IMG/VR virus record: IMGVR_UViG_3300021142_000101
Span: 1-34,174 of that record
From: a virus
Direction: 5' to 3' (one strand)
Length of the DNA stretch: 34,174 nt
In this document: one piece after another, positions 6,932 through 13,350 of the stretch
Layout of the letters: each line of letters opens with the position of its first letter
How positions within the stretch are numbered: the stretch's first letter is position 1
The notes under the pieces: model-generated
What the model was told of the DNA's origin: nothing
Seen by the model: only the letters and a program-made list of their open reading frames with translations
Databases searched by the model: none
Translations under genes and position numbers: made by a program

Positions 6932-7564
6932 ATGGTTACATACAACGCACTTTCCGCTGTTCAAATTTTTACCTTTTATACAGGTAGTGAATATGTACAT
7001 AATTTTTTAACTGCTGTACAGTATGATTTTGTTAAGGGACACCCACACAAATATACCCCAGAATATCCTGTTAATACTAAAGTGTTTGTAGATACTACTA
7101 TACCTGAAGGTAAAACCTACTGTGTTGTAATTAACCCATACACTTATTTTGTTGGTATGTGGAACGCTAATTCAGTTAAAAGAACTAAAGACGGGTTTAC
7201 ACCTTTTACTTTTGCAGAATTCACTAATGATTATGTTAGTAGATATGCCACTTCTCGTGCACTTTCTGGTCGTTCCGCTCCTATCACGTATCAGTTAACC
7301 ACCGCTCAAGTAGCACCAAGTGCGGTACGCTTTTTAAAAGCCGAAACTATTGCAGATGGAATCAAACATTTGCCGAAAATTGATTTAACGATTACTGCTC
7401 AACTTCTTGCGTTTAATGAATTTATTGCAAATGGAGCAGCTACTATCGGTAATAGTACTGCTTGGAAATCTCAATACAACCAAACACTAGCAGATTTAGT
7501 CTACAGCACCAATTTTGTTTCCGATTTTACTGCATTTGGTTACGAAAAAGATAGTTGGAAATAA
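6932..7564 (+). CDS. Degenerate sulfotransferase-like protein (paralogue 2)
   Basis: The 210-residue protein aligns end to end, by eye, with the two other sulfotransferase-like proteins of this cassette. TFYTGSEYV (14-22) sits at the position of the phosphosulfate loop and VVINPYTYFVGMW (65-77) at the position of TRNPYSR.VSSW. The ETIADGIKHLPKI block corresponds to E.FNEDIIKIPFI, and the C-terminus FGYEKDSWK is nearly identical to the others. The conserved Arg of RNPYS is missing and the first loop lacks the basic residues, so it may be inactive or a binding/regulatory protein. A TAAATA hexamer precedes the ATG by 6 nt. Confidence 0.6.
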   Translation: MVTYNALSAVQIFTFYTGSEYVHNFLTAVQYDFVKGHPHKYTPEYPVNTKVFVDTTIPEGKTYCVVINPYTYFVGMWNANSVKRTKDGFTPFTFAEFTNDYVSRYATSRALSGRSAPITYQLTTAQVAPSAVRFLKAETIADGIKHLPKIDLTITAQLLAFNEFIANGAATIGNSTAWKSQYNQTLADLVYSTNFVSDFTAFGYEKDSWK

Positions 7565-7571
7565 TCTATAA

Positions 7572-7646
7572 GCGGGGTTAATTCAGTGGTAGAATATCTC
7601 GTTGCCAACGAGGATGTCGACGGTTCGAGCCCGTCACTCCGCTCCA
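7572..7646 (+). tRNA. tRNA-Gly (GCC), CCA encoded
   Basis: The acceptor GCGGGGT pairs with ACTCCGC. The anticodon stem TCTCG/CGAGG encloses TTGCCAA (anticodon GCC). The T arm is GACGG-TTCGAGC-CCGTC, with discriminator T at 7643 and CCA at 7644-7646. It lies 7 nt after the stop of the preceding gene and 2 nt from the end of the convergent SGNH gene. Confidence 0.96.
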
Positions 7647-7648
7647 TT

Positions 7649-8386
7649 TTATTTTAACGCTTCATTAATTTTTTCAACCGCATAATCTGAAAGCAGCTGG
7701 TTTTGTACTTTACCTGCATGTTCTAAGTCTCGAGCTAAATCTTTCTTCCATTGCATTTTATATTCAGTTAAGTTAACAAACTTAATATTATTTTTTAAGC
7801 AAATATATTCTATCGCTAGAGAATTTTTTAAGTGGTTGAGCTCGTAATTTTCTTCTGCAGCAAACCACTTTTCTAAAAACGGTTTGTATTCTGGAAACTT
7901 TTTTATTGATTGCGGTATTAAAAATTTATAGTTATAAGGATCTTTTTGATTTACAGCTATCTCTAAACGAAGCTTCATAGGAGCATAAAGAACTACAATT
8001 TTAGGCTTTAGTCTTTCTACCCAGTATGTACTTAACCTAAACATCGTATCTAACGCAGCCCCGCCCACCCCTAAATTCATACATTTTAAATTTATTCTTT
8101 TAGAAGTAAGTCGTGGCCATGTATCTTCAACAGGCAACCCAATCCCCACTGTATGGCTGCATCCGAGATACATTACCGATGGTTCATCAGTAAATTCTTC
8201 AGATCTAAAACCATAACTATTAATACTATACTTAAATTTATAATTTTCTAACCATCCATGCTTTTCTAGTTCTTTTTTGTTGTTTAATAAATTGTTGTTA
8301 TACCTTTCCTCAGTATCCATTGGTAACCAATCCAATACTTGTCCTTTATAAGCATAGTAGTAAGAAGGTATTTGCATTTTTTGCAT
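7649..8386 (-). CDS. SGNH/GDSL-like hydrolase
   Basis: The 245-residue protein shows the SGNH blocks. Block I is VMYLGCSHTVG with the candidate nucleophile Ser77, block II is MNLGVGGAALDT with the conserved Gly near 106, and the terminal catalytic pair is D220-L-E-H223. Enzymes of this family remove acyl groups from lipids or glycans, or act as acyltransferase partners. It is the only minus-strand gene in the cassette and converges on tRNA-Gly. Two in-frame ATGs occur (8386 and 8377); a TAAATA hexamer 7 nt upstream supports 8386. The substrate is probably a glycan on virion or host surface, by context only. Confidence 0.75.
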   Translation of the reverse strand: MQKMQIPSYYYAYKGQVLDWLPMDTEERYNNNLLNNKKELEKHGWLENYKFKYSINSYGFRSEEFTDEPSVMYLGCSHTVGIGLPVEDTWPRLTSKRINLKCMNLGVGGAALDTMFRLSTYWVERLKPKIVVLYAPMKLRLEIAVNQKDPYNYKFLIPQSIKKFPEYKPFLEKWFAAEENYELNHLKNSLAIEYICLKNNIKFVNLTEYKMQWKKDLARDLEHAGKVQNQLLSDYAVEKINEALK

Positions 8387-8393
8387 TAATAAA

Positions 8394-8399
8394 TATTTA
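8394..8399 (-). promoter_or_regulatory. TAAATA hexamer before SGNH hydrolase gene
   Basis: TAAATA, spacer TTTATTA (7 nt), then the ATG at 8386. Confidence 0.45.
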
Positions 8400-8408
8400 A
8401 GACAAAAT

Positions 8409-8436
8409 TTGAAAAAACAAGCTTATGTAGTATAAT
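8409..8436 (+). promoter_or_regulatory. Sigma70-type promoter for sulfotransferase-like gene
   Basis: TTGAAA (8409-8414), 16 nt, TATAAT (8431-8436). The start of transcription should be about 8442-8444, at the ATG 8441 or before the ATG 8447. Confidence 0.6.
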
Positions 8437-8440
8437 ATCA

Positions 8441-9307
8441 ATGCAAATGAATTTACTTTCAAACGGTTATATATGGCTACTACCGTGGAGAACAGCTTCT
8501 CGGGAAACATATAATATTATACTTAATAATAATTTAACTGTTACTCCTTTCGTAGAAGACAAACCTAAAGGTTATAGTCATTATATAGCGATTCAAAAAA
8601 ACTATGAAAACTGTCCGGTTATTATTAATACTCGTAACCCGTACTCGCGTATAGTTTCTTCTTGGAAACTTAATCAAATAATTAATCTGAACGCTCCAAC
8701 AAACCATACATCAATGTTATTAATTCTTTGTACCCCTATCGAGTATTCGTCGTTAAATATAAAATTAAACACCCCTTCCTATTTACCGTTTGAAGAATGG
8801 CTCAAGACAGCGATATGGTGGGATAGAAGCGTACCAGATATAAACTATGCCCATATAGTAAGATTTGAAAGTTTTAATGAAGATATTATAAAAATACCGT
8901 TCATTAAAAATATTCCCCCCACTTTAAAACATAAAAACGATGAAGGCTTTATGTTATCATATATAACCATGCACATGATATTATCTGCTAACAACGGTAC
9001 ATTTAATAAAAACTATTATATAGATTTTTTAGATAAAAATAACCTACCCGATAGCCCGGTAAATAGAAATGCAAAAATGTGGTCTAAACTGAGGTATTAT
9101 TTGCCTGAATATAGTGATAAGCATGTAGAAGCTATAAAACAAATTTTTCCCATAACTAATGCCGATAATGTAACGTTAGCAGAGCTTAATGAGTTTTTTA
9201 ATCCAAGCTGGAAACGTATGTATAATGAAAAGACAGCAGCTCTAGTTTATAACAATATGAAAACCTGGTTTACTAAGTTCGGCTATGATGAAGACAGCTG
9301 GAAGTAA
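8441..9307 (+). CDS. Sulfotransferase-like protein (paralogue 3)
   Basis: The 288-residue protein is the longest of the three sulfotransferase-like paralogues. It has PWRTASRETY (15-24) at the phosphosulfate loop and NTRNPYSRIVSSW (63-75) as the 3'-phosphate motif. The block IVRFESFNEDIIKIPFI lies near residue 150 and the shared tail FGYDEDSWK closes the protein. The basic residues of both loops are retained, so it may be active. The insertion relative to paralogue 1 lies in the acceptor-side region, suggesting a different substrate. A sigma70-type promoter (TTGAAA, 16 nt, TATAAT) ends 4 nt before the ATG, predicting a leaderless or near-leaderless transcript. A second ATG at 8447 is possible. 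Confidence 0.72.
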   Translation: MQMNLLSNGYIWLLPWRTASRETYNIILNNNLTVTPFVEDKPKGYSHYIAIQKNYENCPVIINTRNPYSRIVSSWKLNQIINLNAPTNHTSMLLILCTPIEYSSLNIKLNTPSYLPFEEWLKTAIWWDRSVPDINYAHIVRFESFNEDIIKIPFIKNIPPTLKHKNDEGFMLSYITMHMILSANNGTFNKNYYIDFLDKNNLPDSPVNRNAKMWSKLRYYLPEYSDKHVEAIKQIFPITNADNVTLAELNEFFNPSWKRMYNEKTAALVYNNMKTWFTKFGYDEDSWK

Positions 9308-9634
9308 TCAACTCGACCAAGGTGGTGGTAAGTTAAGTGTTTGAGGCGCCATCTGTATATTGAGATTGTCCTGCAACTGTGCCAAAACACTGTCTAAGTT
9401 TATATACGGTAGTATCCAACTTAAAACTTGATCTTGAGTTAATGATGTATAAGGTGTAAAATTAGGTAAAGTAGATACGTTTAAGTTGGTTTGACCTTTA
9501 GTGAAAGTAGTATACGTTTTACCGTCTTTTGTCTCTTGTGCGTTAATTTTCCAGTTAACTGCGTATACAACATTATCATAACCAGATAATGAAGAATAAA
9601 CTGTAAGCGGGTTAAGATCCCAAGTGTATGTCAT
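9308..9634 (-). CDS. Unknown beta-rich phage protein
   Basis: The 108-residue product begins MTYTWDLNPLTVYSS and has a central strand pair (VVYAVNWKINAQE and KTYTTFTKGQT) with a C-terminal helix ending in PPPWSS. I recall similar small proteins with this N-terminal pattern from marine T4-like phages, but the function is unknown. It abuts the sulfotransferase-like gene end to end in convergent orientation with no gap and no terminator hairpin. TAAATA lies 2 nt before its ATG. Confidence 0.6.
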   Translation of the reverse strand: MTYTWDLNPLTVYSSLSGYDNVVYAVNWKINAQETKDGKTYTTFTKGQTNLNVSTLPNFTPYTSLTQDQVLSWILPYINLDSVLAQLQDNLNIQMAPQTLNLPPPWSS

Positions 9635-9639
9635 AGTAT

Positions 9640-10056
9640 TTAAATTTTTAAGCTTTCAGGTTTTGTAGCGCGAATATATACTTCTCCCCAAACTTCTAGC
9701 TCTCCCATAAGAGCTTGAAACTCTTTTTGAGATAACTTATCTAAATCAGCTAATTTAGCATAAACTTCTTCTGCCATTTTTTTATAATGAGCGTTTGCTT
9801 TATCATGATTTTCTGTATATTCTTTTTCAGTTTTTTCACAATCAGCATAAGGTTTAGCTTTAGCAGCAAAGTGAATAGCGGTTAGAGTAGCAAACCCGCC
9901 TTTTTCTTTTGAGCTATGAGCAATCTTAGCAGCACCAGCAGCTCTTTTAGTTAAAAACTGCTGAAAGGACTCTTCAGTGGTAGGATCAGGCTGAACGCGT
10001 TTTTCTAGAATTGTTTCATAAGCCTCTGCTAATACTTTATAGTTGCCTTTAGTCAT
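9640..10056 (-). CDS. Helical protein of unknown function
   Basis: A 138-residue, highly charged, almost entirely helical protein, probably a helical bundle (AKIAHSSKEKGG, AHYKKMAEEVYAKLADL, QKEFQALMGELEVWGEVYIRA). It has no cysteine cluster, signal or membrane segment. It is read in tandem with the gene at 9308-9634 with a 5-nt gap. Its upstream region carries a TAAGTA hexamer 13 nt before the ATG. No family is recognised. Confidence 0.6.
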   Translation of the reverse strand: MTKGNYKVLAEAYETILEKRVQPDPTTEESFQQFLTKRAAGAAKIAHSSKEKGGFATLTAIHFAAKAKPYADCEKTEKEYTENHDKANAHYKKMAEEVYAKLADLDKLSQKEFQALMGELEVWGEVYIRATKPESLKI

Positions 10057-10098
10057 AAATATCTTATATTACTTATTGTTACTTGACATATTTTAAAC

Positions 10099-10481
10099 GG
10101 GCCTGTACCAGATTCGACTCTGTGGCAGATGTATTAGAAGCAAGCAGGATTAGTAAATCCTTTATAAATTACTACAAAAACAAACGGCATTATTCAAAGC
10201 CTCAAGAACGCAGTCGCTTCCGTGAAAGAATCTCTTTCATTCGGCGATAGCTTCGCACTCGCAGCTGCTTAAGCTCGATCGGTTGCAATATAGATTCTCG
10301 CTATATATTACAACCGTCATTCAGCGAGACTGACTATTCAATGGTAGTAGAATAGCAGGAACACTACCAAACAACTTGTATATCAGCACTATGGGTATGC
10401 ATTTTATTAATAGTGCTAAGCTTGTAGAAACTGGTAAGAACGTTACAGAACACAGGGGTGCAACTCCCCTCAGGTCCACCA
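10099..10481 (+). ncRNA. ssrA: Transfer-messenger RNA (tmRNA), one-piece
   Basis: A 383-nt one-piece tmRNA. The 5' GGGCCTG (10099-10105) pairs with the 3' CAGGTCC (10471-10477), followed by A and an encoded CCA (10478-10481). The T arm is AGGGG-TGCAACT-CCCCT (10454-10470), and the 5' part has the tmRNA-specific CAGATTCGACTCTG. CAAGC (10141-10145) can pair with GCTTG (10420-10424) as helix P2, next to the conserved CTAAGCTTGTAG. Two pseudoknots follow the tag. One has stem CGGTTG/CAACCG with its loop TCTCG (10296-10300) pairing to CGAGA (10325-10329). The other is H-type, CTATTC/GAATAG (10334-10355) interlocked with GGTAGT/ACTACC (10343-10368). tmRNA rescues stalled ribosomes together with SmpB, which is not encoded here. 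Confidence 0.93.
10180..10272 (+). other. tmRNA proteolysis-tag reading frame
   Basis: The in-frame stop TAA is at 10270-10272 and the tag ends GDSFALAAA, a C-terminus like the ALAA degradation signals read by ClpXP/ClpAP. The frame is closed by TAA at 10165-10167, so the resume codon lies between 10168 and the tag body. The ACA-AAC at 10180, within ACAAAAACAAACGGC and about 82 nt from the 5' end, is my best estimate by analogy with E. coli (about nt 90). That would give a tag of about 30 residues, long but within the range seen in other tmRNAs. The exact resume codon is uncertain. Confidence 0.65.
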
Positions 10482-10485
10482 TTTT

Positions 10486-10527
10486 AAATCCAAATAGAAG
10501 TGATAGTTTATTCCTATGGATTTTTTT
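10486..10527 (+). terminator. Rho-independent terminator after tmRNA
   Basis: AAATCC (10486-10491) pairs with GGATTT (10518-10523), extended by ATAG/CTAT with a small bulge, followed by a run of seven T (10521-10527). It starts 4 nt after the CCA of the tmRNA and fits its 3' end formation. Confidence 0.7.
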
Positions 10528-10549
10528 AATATTATATAAGAAACACAAG

Positions 10550-10555
10550 TAAGTA
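10550..10555 (+). promoter_or_regulatory. TAAGTA late-promoter-like hexamer with structured leader
   Basis: TAAGTA lies between the tmRNA terminator and the small gene at 10630. A start about 5-6 nt downstream would place the hairpin TGCTGG/CCAGCA (10560-10580) at the very 5' end of the transcript. A GC-rich palindrome (10591-10602) and an unstructured CAA-rich stretch up to the ATG follow. Confidence 0.45.
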
Positions 10556-10629
10556 TTTGTGCTGGTGACATTATCCAGCATAACAACCAAAGCCCCCGGG
10601 CTGCGGTTCTAAACAAAACAACAACACAT

Positions 10630-10815
10630 ATGCAAGCAATAATCATAACAAGTTATCTTGCTGTTGGTGGTCTTGTTAGACTCGCGTACGAGGACTATAA
10701 GATAGGAAACAGTAAGACAAAAGCAAAGTTCGTTGAAAGTGTTAAAAAGTTTTGGGTAGGGTTTAAAGAAGCTTGGAAAGAAGCTATCTCAGCCCCGCAC
10801 CAACATCTATTTTAA
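10630..10815 (+). CDS. Small membrane-associated peptide
   Basis: A 61-residue product with an N-terminal hydrophobic stretch (residues 2-20) and a basic/aromatic amphipathic helix (about 30-55, with FWVGFKEAWKEAI), ending SAPHQHLF. It could be a single-span inner membrane peptide or a peripheral one. The gene is isolated: a tmRNA terminator lies upstream and its own strong terminator downstream. A roughly 70-nt leader with a 5' hairpin and no Shine-Dalgarno precedes it. Function unknown; candidates are a lysis accessory or host-takeover peptide. Confidence 0.6.
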   Translation: MQAIIITSYLAVGGLVRLAYEDYKIGNSKTKAKFVESVKKFWVGFKEAWKEAISAPHQHLF

Positions 10816-10837
10816 TACTATAAGTTAGAATAATAAC

Positions 10838-10876
10838 GCCCGGCTTGGAGCAATCTGAGCCGGGTTCCTTTTTTTT
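10838..10876 (+). terminator. Rho-independent terminator
   Basis: CCCGGCT (10839-10845) pairs with AGCCGGG (10858-10864), with flanking G-T pairs, followed by TTCCTTTTTTTT. It closes the small gene at 10630 and its T-run touches the convergent gene ending at 10875. Confidence 0.9.
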
Positions 10877-11675
10877 ATATTTCGGGTAACTCAGGACAAT
10901 CGTGATTAAGTTTTATCCATTCAGGAAAAACAAATATATCACCGTGCCAAGTAAAGCGATCTCTACGGTCATTGCATACTACATTAGTAGCGTTACTTAA
11001 CATACCCATCCACCAACAAAACGTACCCTCACTTAAGACAATATTATCGAAGTCCTTTACAAAGTTAATCTTTTCAATAGGTACATCATTATAATAAGGT
11101 TTAAGACCATAGCGGTTTATAAGTTCTATTACATCCGGGTGATTCATACTATCAGAAGTAATATACCCACCTGTACATCCTTTTTTAATTAAAAGCTCTA
11201 TTGCTTCTATATAATAAGATAGAGGTAGTCTCTGTCTTCTATGCGCTACATCTCCTAACCGTACAACCACCATCATCTGGTCTTTTGATTGGGGTTTATA
11301 TTCAATCTCAAACATACCTCGTATTTCATTACGATATTGTAATACGTAGTCTTTTATTTGAAACCAATGTAAAAAATGATAGTGCGCATCAGGTATACTG
11401 TCCTTGTTTAATAGCTCCATTAAATTTAAATCATGTACCGATACAACTGGTTCGGTAAATCGTTTAGTACCAATATTAGGTATAGTGTGTAATGGTTTAC
11501 CCGGTTCATTAAACCCTGAAGTTACTATTTGCGGTTTATCTGGAGATAAAGCAAATCCATAGAGAGGTTCAGGCTCAAAAACATATCCAAACTTTTTAGC
11601 AAATAACTGAGCGGTAACGTACATGAGCATTTGATTACCTGTTCTGTTACCATCTCCATAGTATACTGTTACCAT
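10875..11675 (-). CDS. Fucosyltransferase-like glycosyltransferase (GT11-like)
   Basis: The frame is open back to 11792, but the ATG at 11675 gives a clean N-terminus (MVTVYYGDGNRTGNQM, like the GxGNQMFQY opening of alpha-1,2-fucosyltransferases). It also removes overlap with the divergent gene at 11750. VVVRLGD (136-142) matches the HxRRGD motif. SYYIEAIELL follows, and LSEGTFCWWMGML (about 213-226) matches the NSTFSWW motif near the C-terminus. The 266-residue length fits GT11. It should transfer a sugar from a nucleotide donor to a glycan, probably decorating virion or host surface. The donor is inferred; RRGD has diverged to RLGD. Confidence 0.75.
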   Translation of the reverse strand: MVTVYYGDGNRTGNQMLMYVTAQLFAKKFGYVFEPEPLYGFALSPDKPQIVTSGFNEPGKPLHTIPNIGTKRFTEPVVSVHDLNLMELLNKDSIPDAHYHFLHWFQIKDYVLQYRNEIRGMFEIEYKPQSKDQMMVVVRLGDVAHRRQRLPLSYYIEAIELLIKKGCTGGYITSDSMNHPDVIELINRYGLKPYYNDVPIEKINFVKDFDNIVLSEGTFCWWMGMLSNATNVVCNDRRDRFTWHGDIFVFPEWIKLNHDCPELPEI

Positions 11676-11737
11676 ATCCTTAATTAGAGAAACATAAAAT
11701 ATTTGCAAGGAAGTTGCTATTTTTTGTTTATAATATA

Positions 11738-11743
11738 TAAATA
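11738..11743 (+). promoter_or_regulatory. Late-promoter-like TATAAATA upstream of outer-membrane protein gene
   Basis: TATAAATA (11736-11743) is an exact match to the T4 late promoter octamer. It ends 6 nt before the ATG at 11750, so initiation would fall at about the start codon. An overlapping TATAAT (11729-11734) has no good -35 at 16-18 nt. Confidence 0.65.
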
Positions 11744-11749
11744 TAGAGT

Positions 11750-12481
11750 ATGAAGAAACTATTAACATTCCTCGCATTGTCATTAATCGCAATCGTTGTA
11801 AATGCTGCTCCAGTTAGCGGTGACTTAGACCTCGGATTTACTTCAAAGTTAATCCAACAAGGTCAATTAGTTGGCACTAACTATGCAACAGCTGGCGTTG
11901 ATACAAATGTATACGGCATTGATCTTGCTGTAACAGCATTTGACAAAGTTAGCGACACAACCACAACATCAGTTGTAGCTGGTAAAACAGTATCGACAAC
12001 CGATGCTTCTGGTCTAAAGCGTGTTTATCTCGATGCTGGTTATAAATTCACGTCTCCTCTCGCTGACTTAACACTCGGTGCAGAATTAAGACACGTAAAC
12101 GTAGCAGAAGCTGCTGGTCAAGCTAATCACAACCTCTTACCATTCGTTAAATTAAGTGGTAGCTGGTTTGGTGGTCATCTTAACTGGCAAGGCCGTGCTC
12201 TTAACGATACGGTAAATCGTAGCAACAACTATGAATTCGGTGTTAATACACCAATTAATACATTTGGCGCTCTTAAAGTTGTTCCAGCACTAGTTGTTGG
12301 CTTTAACGATCCAGGTGCTGCTACTATTGCTGCTTTAAAGAACGTTAAGAAGTACTATCAACCAGGTGTTGGTCTTGAGTTCCACGGTGTAACAGCAAAT
12401 CTATTTGCTCAACGCACCTCATTAACAGACTCAGCCGCTCAAATCACTGGTTATAACGTTGGTTACAAATTCAAGTTCTAA
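11750..12481 (+). CDS. Secreted outer-membrane beta-barrel-like protein
   Basis: The 243-residue protein starts with a classical Sec signal peptide (MKKLLTFLALSLIAIVVNA, cleavage after residue 19, VNA-AP). The mature part alternates polar and hydrophobic residues in many short strands (SGDLDLGFTSKL, VYLDAGYKFT, LTLGAELRHV, GHLNWQGRAL). It ends NVGYKFKF with a terminal Phe, the signature recognised by the BAM machinery. It therefore looks like a small outer-membrane barrel inserted in the host envelope, not a virion protein. It is monocistronic with a late-type promoter and a strong terminator. Possible roles are altering surface receptors against superinfection or nutrient entry. No porin family can be named. 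Confidence 0.8.
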   Translation: MKKLLTFLALSLIAIVVNAAPVSGDLDLGFTSKLIQQGQLVGTNYATAGVDTNVYGIDLAVTAFDKVSDTTTTSVVAGKTVSTTDASGLKRVYLDAGYKFTSPLADLTLGAELRHVNVAEAAGQANHNLLPFVKLSGSWFGGHLNWQGRALNDTVNRSNNYEFGVNTPINTFGALKVVPALVVGFNDPGAATIAALKNVKKYYQPGVGLEFHGVTANLFAQRTSLTDSAAQITGYNVGYKFKF

Positions 12482-12513
12482 GACCTAGAACAATTCACAC
12501 CCGACAAACATCT

Positions 12514-12543
12514 AACCCCTCACTTCGGTGCAGGGGTTTTTTT
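12514..12543 (+). terminator. Strong rho-independent terminator with TTCG tetraloop
   Basis: ACCCCT-CAC pairs with GTG-(C bulge)-AGGGGT around the tetraloop TTCG (12524-12527), followed by seven T. It ends the outer-membrane protein gene 33 nt after its stop codon. The convergent gene's stop codon lies inside the hairpin. Confidence 0.92.
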
Positions 12544-12744
12544 ATGTTCTGAAATATGAAACTGTAATGCTCTATTAAGTTTATGTGAAAACTTTTCAGG
12601 GGTAATACCTGCTTTTTCTTGTAAAGCAATTTCAGCTTTAAGTGCTTTAAGAAATCCTTCAGACAGATTAAAGTTTTTAGGGTAGAACATACGCTGTTCT
12701 TTCTTTATCATGCCATACTGTTCCATTAGCTCTTGAAACTTCAT
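12520..12744 (-). CDS. Small basic helical protein of unknown function
   Basis: The frame is open to an ATG at 12783, but I prefer the ATG at 12744 (MKFQELMEQYGM). The longer N-terminus is atypical (MFKHCTHISIVNN), and a TAAGTA hexamer lies 11 nt before 12744. The 74-residue product is basic and helical (SEGFLKALKAEIALQEKAG, HKLNRALQFHISEHKK). Its last residues TPAPK and stop codon are encoded within the terminator hairpin of the convergent outer-membrane protein gene. No family is recognised. Confidence 0.5.
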   Translation of the reverse strand: MKFQELMEQYGMIKKEQRMFYPKNFNLSEGFLKALKAEIALQEKAGITPEKFSHKLNRALQFHISEHKKTPAPK

Positions 12745-12755
12745 ATTATTGACTA

Positions 12756-12761
12756 TACTTA
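12756..12761 (-). promoter_or_regulatory. TAAGTA hexamer supporting start at 12744
   Basis: TAAGTA with an 11-nt spacer to the ATG at 12744. It lies inside the longer frame from 12783 and favours the shorter protein. Confidence 0.35.
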
Positions 12762-12803
12762 TGTGTGTACAGTGTTTAAACAAGAAAAATCCAAGGATTA
12801 TAC

Positions 12804-12829
12804 TTGATTAAGTAAAAATATGGTATAAC
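12804..12829 (+). promoter_or_regulatory. Possible extended -10 sigma70 promoter
   Basis: TGGTATAAC (12821-12829) is an extended -10 element with a weak TTGATT 14 nt upstream (12804-12809). Initiation near 12836 would give a leader of about 20 nt for the gene at 12856. Confidence 0.45.
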
Positions 12830-12855
12830 ATAGTACCTGTAACCAATAACATACT

Positions 12856-13350
12856 ATGTCAAAAGAAGAATACGTTAAATTACAAGCTGTAGTTGCAGCG
12901 CTGCAAAAGACTGTAGATAACCAAGAGACGATTGATGAAATCCTCGAGCTCTTAAGTAATGCTACAGTAGCTGTTGATGAAGCAGCTAAAACAGAAGAAG
13001 AAGCAGTTGATGTTTCTAAAGAAACTGGTAATGATGAAGAAGGTGAACCAAAGCCAAAACAACAGTTCGTTATCTTAGTATCTGATACAAACGGTATTAT
13101 TAATAAAGACTTAGTAGGTTGGGTATTACAGATTCCAGAAAATGATGATGTAGCTACTGTATTAGACTCTATTAAGAGCGGTGCATACAACTTTAACGCT
13201 TCTAAGAAGGGCCAAAAGTATCCAGTATCATCTATTGGTCAAGCTATTGCTAACGTACCGAACAAGTTCTTTAAGACTAACAATCTTAAGATTAAGACTA
13301 AAGAACCTGTTTACGTTCTTACAACTAATAACGTATTGCCTAGATCTTAA
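12856..13350 (+). CDS. Two-part acidic/alpha-beta protein of unknown function
   Basis: The 164-residue protein has a helical N-terminal part (VKLQAVVAALQKTVDNQETIDEILELL). An acidic, disordered linker follows (about residues 43-68, Glu-rich). A compact C-terminal domain comes last, with QFVILVSDTNGII and a VLTTNN ending, resembling a small alpha/beta fold. The gene points toward the tail module and overlaps the hub/spike gene by 4 nt at the two stop codons. No family is recognised; a virion or assembly role is possible because of the neighbour. Confidence 0.6.
   Translation: MSKEEYVKLQAVVAALQKTVDNQETIDEILELLSNATVAVDEAAKTEEEAVDVSKETGNDEEGEPKPKQQFVILVSDTNGIINKDLVGWVLQIPENDDVATVLDSIKSGAYNFNASKKGQKYPVSSIGQAIANVPNKFFKTNNLKIKTKEPVYVLTTNNVLPRS

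Noticed and set aside
10084-10089. TTGACA as -35 box of a tmRNA promoter
   Set aside because: A matching -10 would fall inside the mature tmRNA, since the 5' end is at 10099.
10321-10590. Minus-strand open frame of 89 codons
   Set aside because: It lies over the tmRNA 3' half and its terminator; the structured RNA explains the sequence.
11676-11792. N-terminal extension of the fucosyltransferase-like gene
   Set aside because: The extension has no family similarity and would overlap the divergent gene at 11750; the ATG at 11675 gives the expected GT11-like start.
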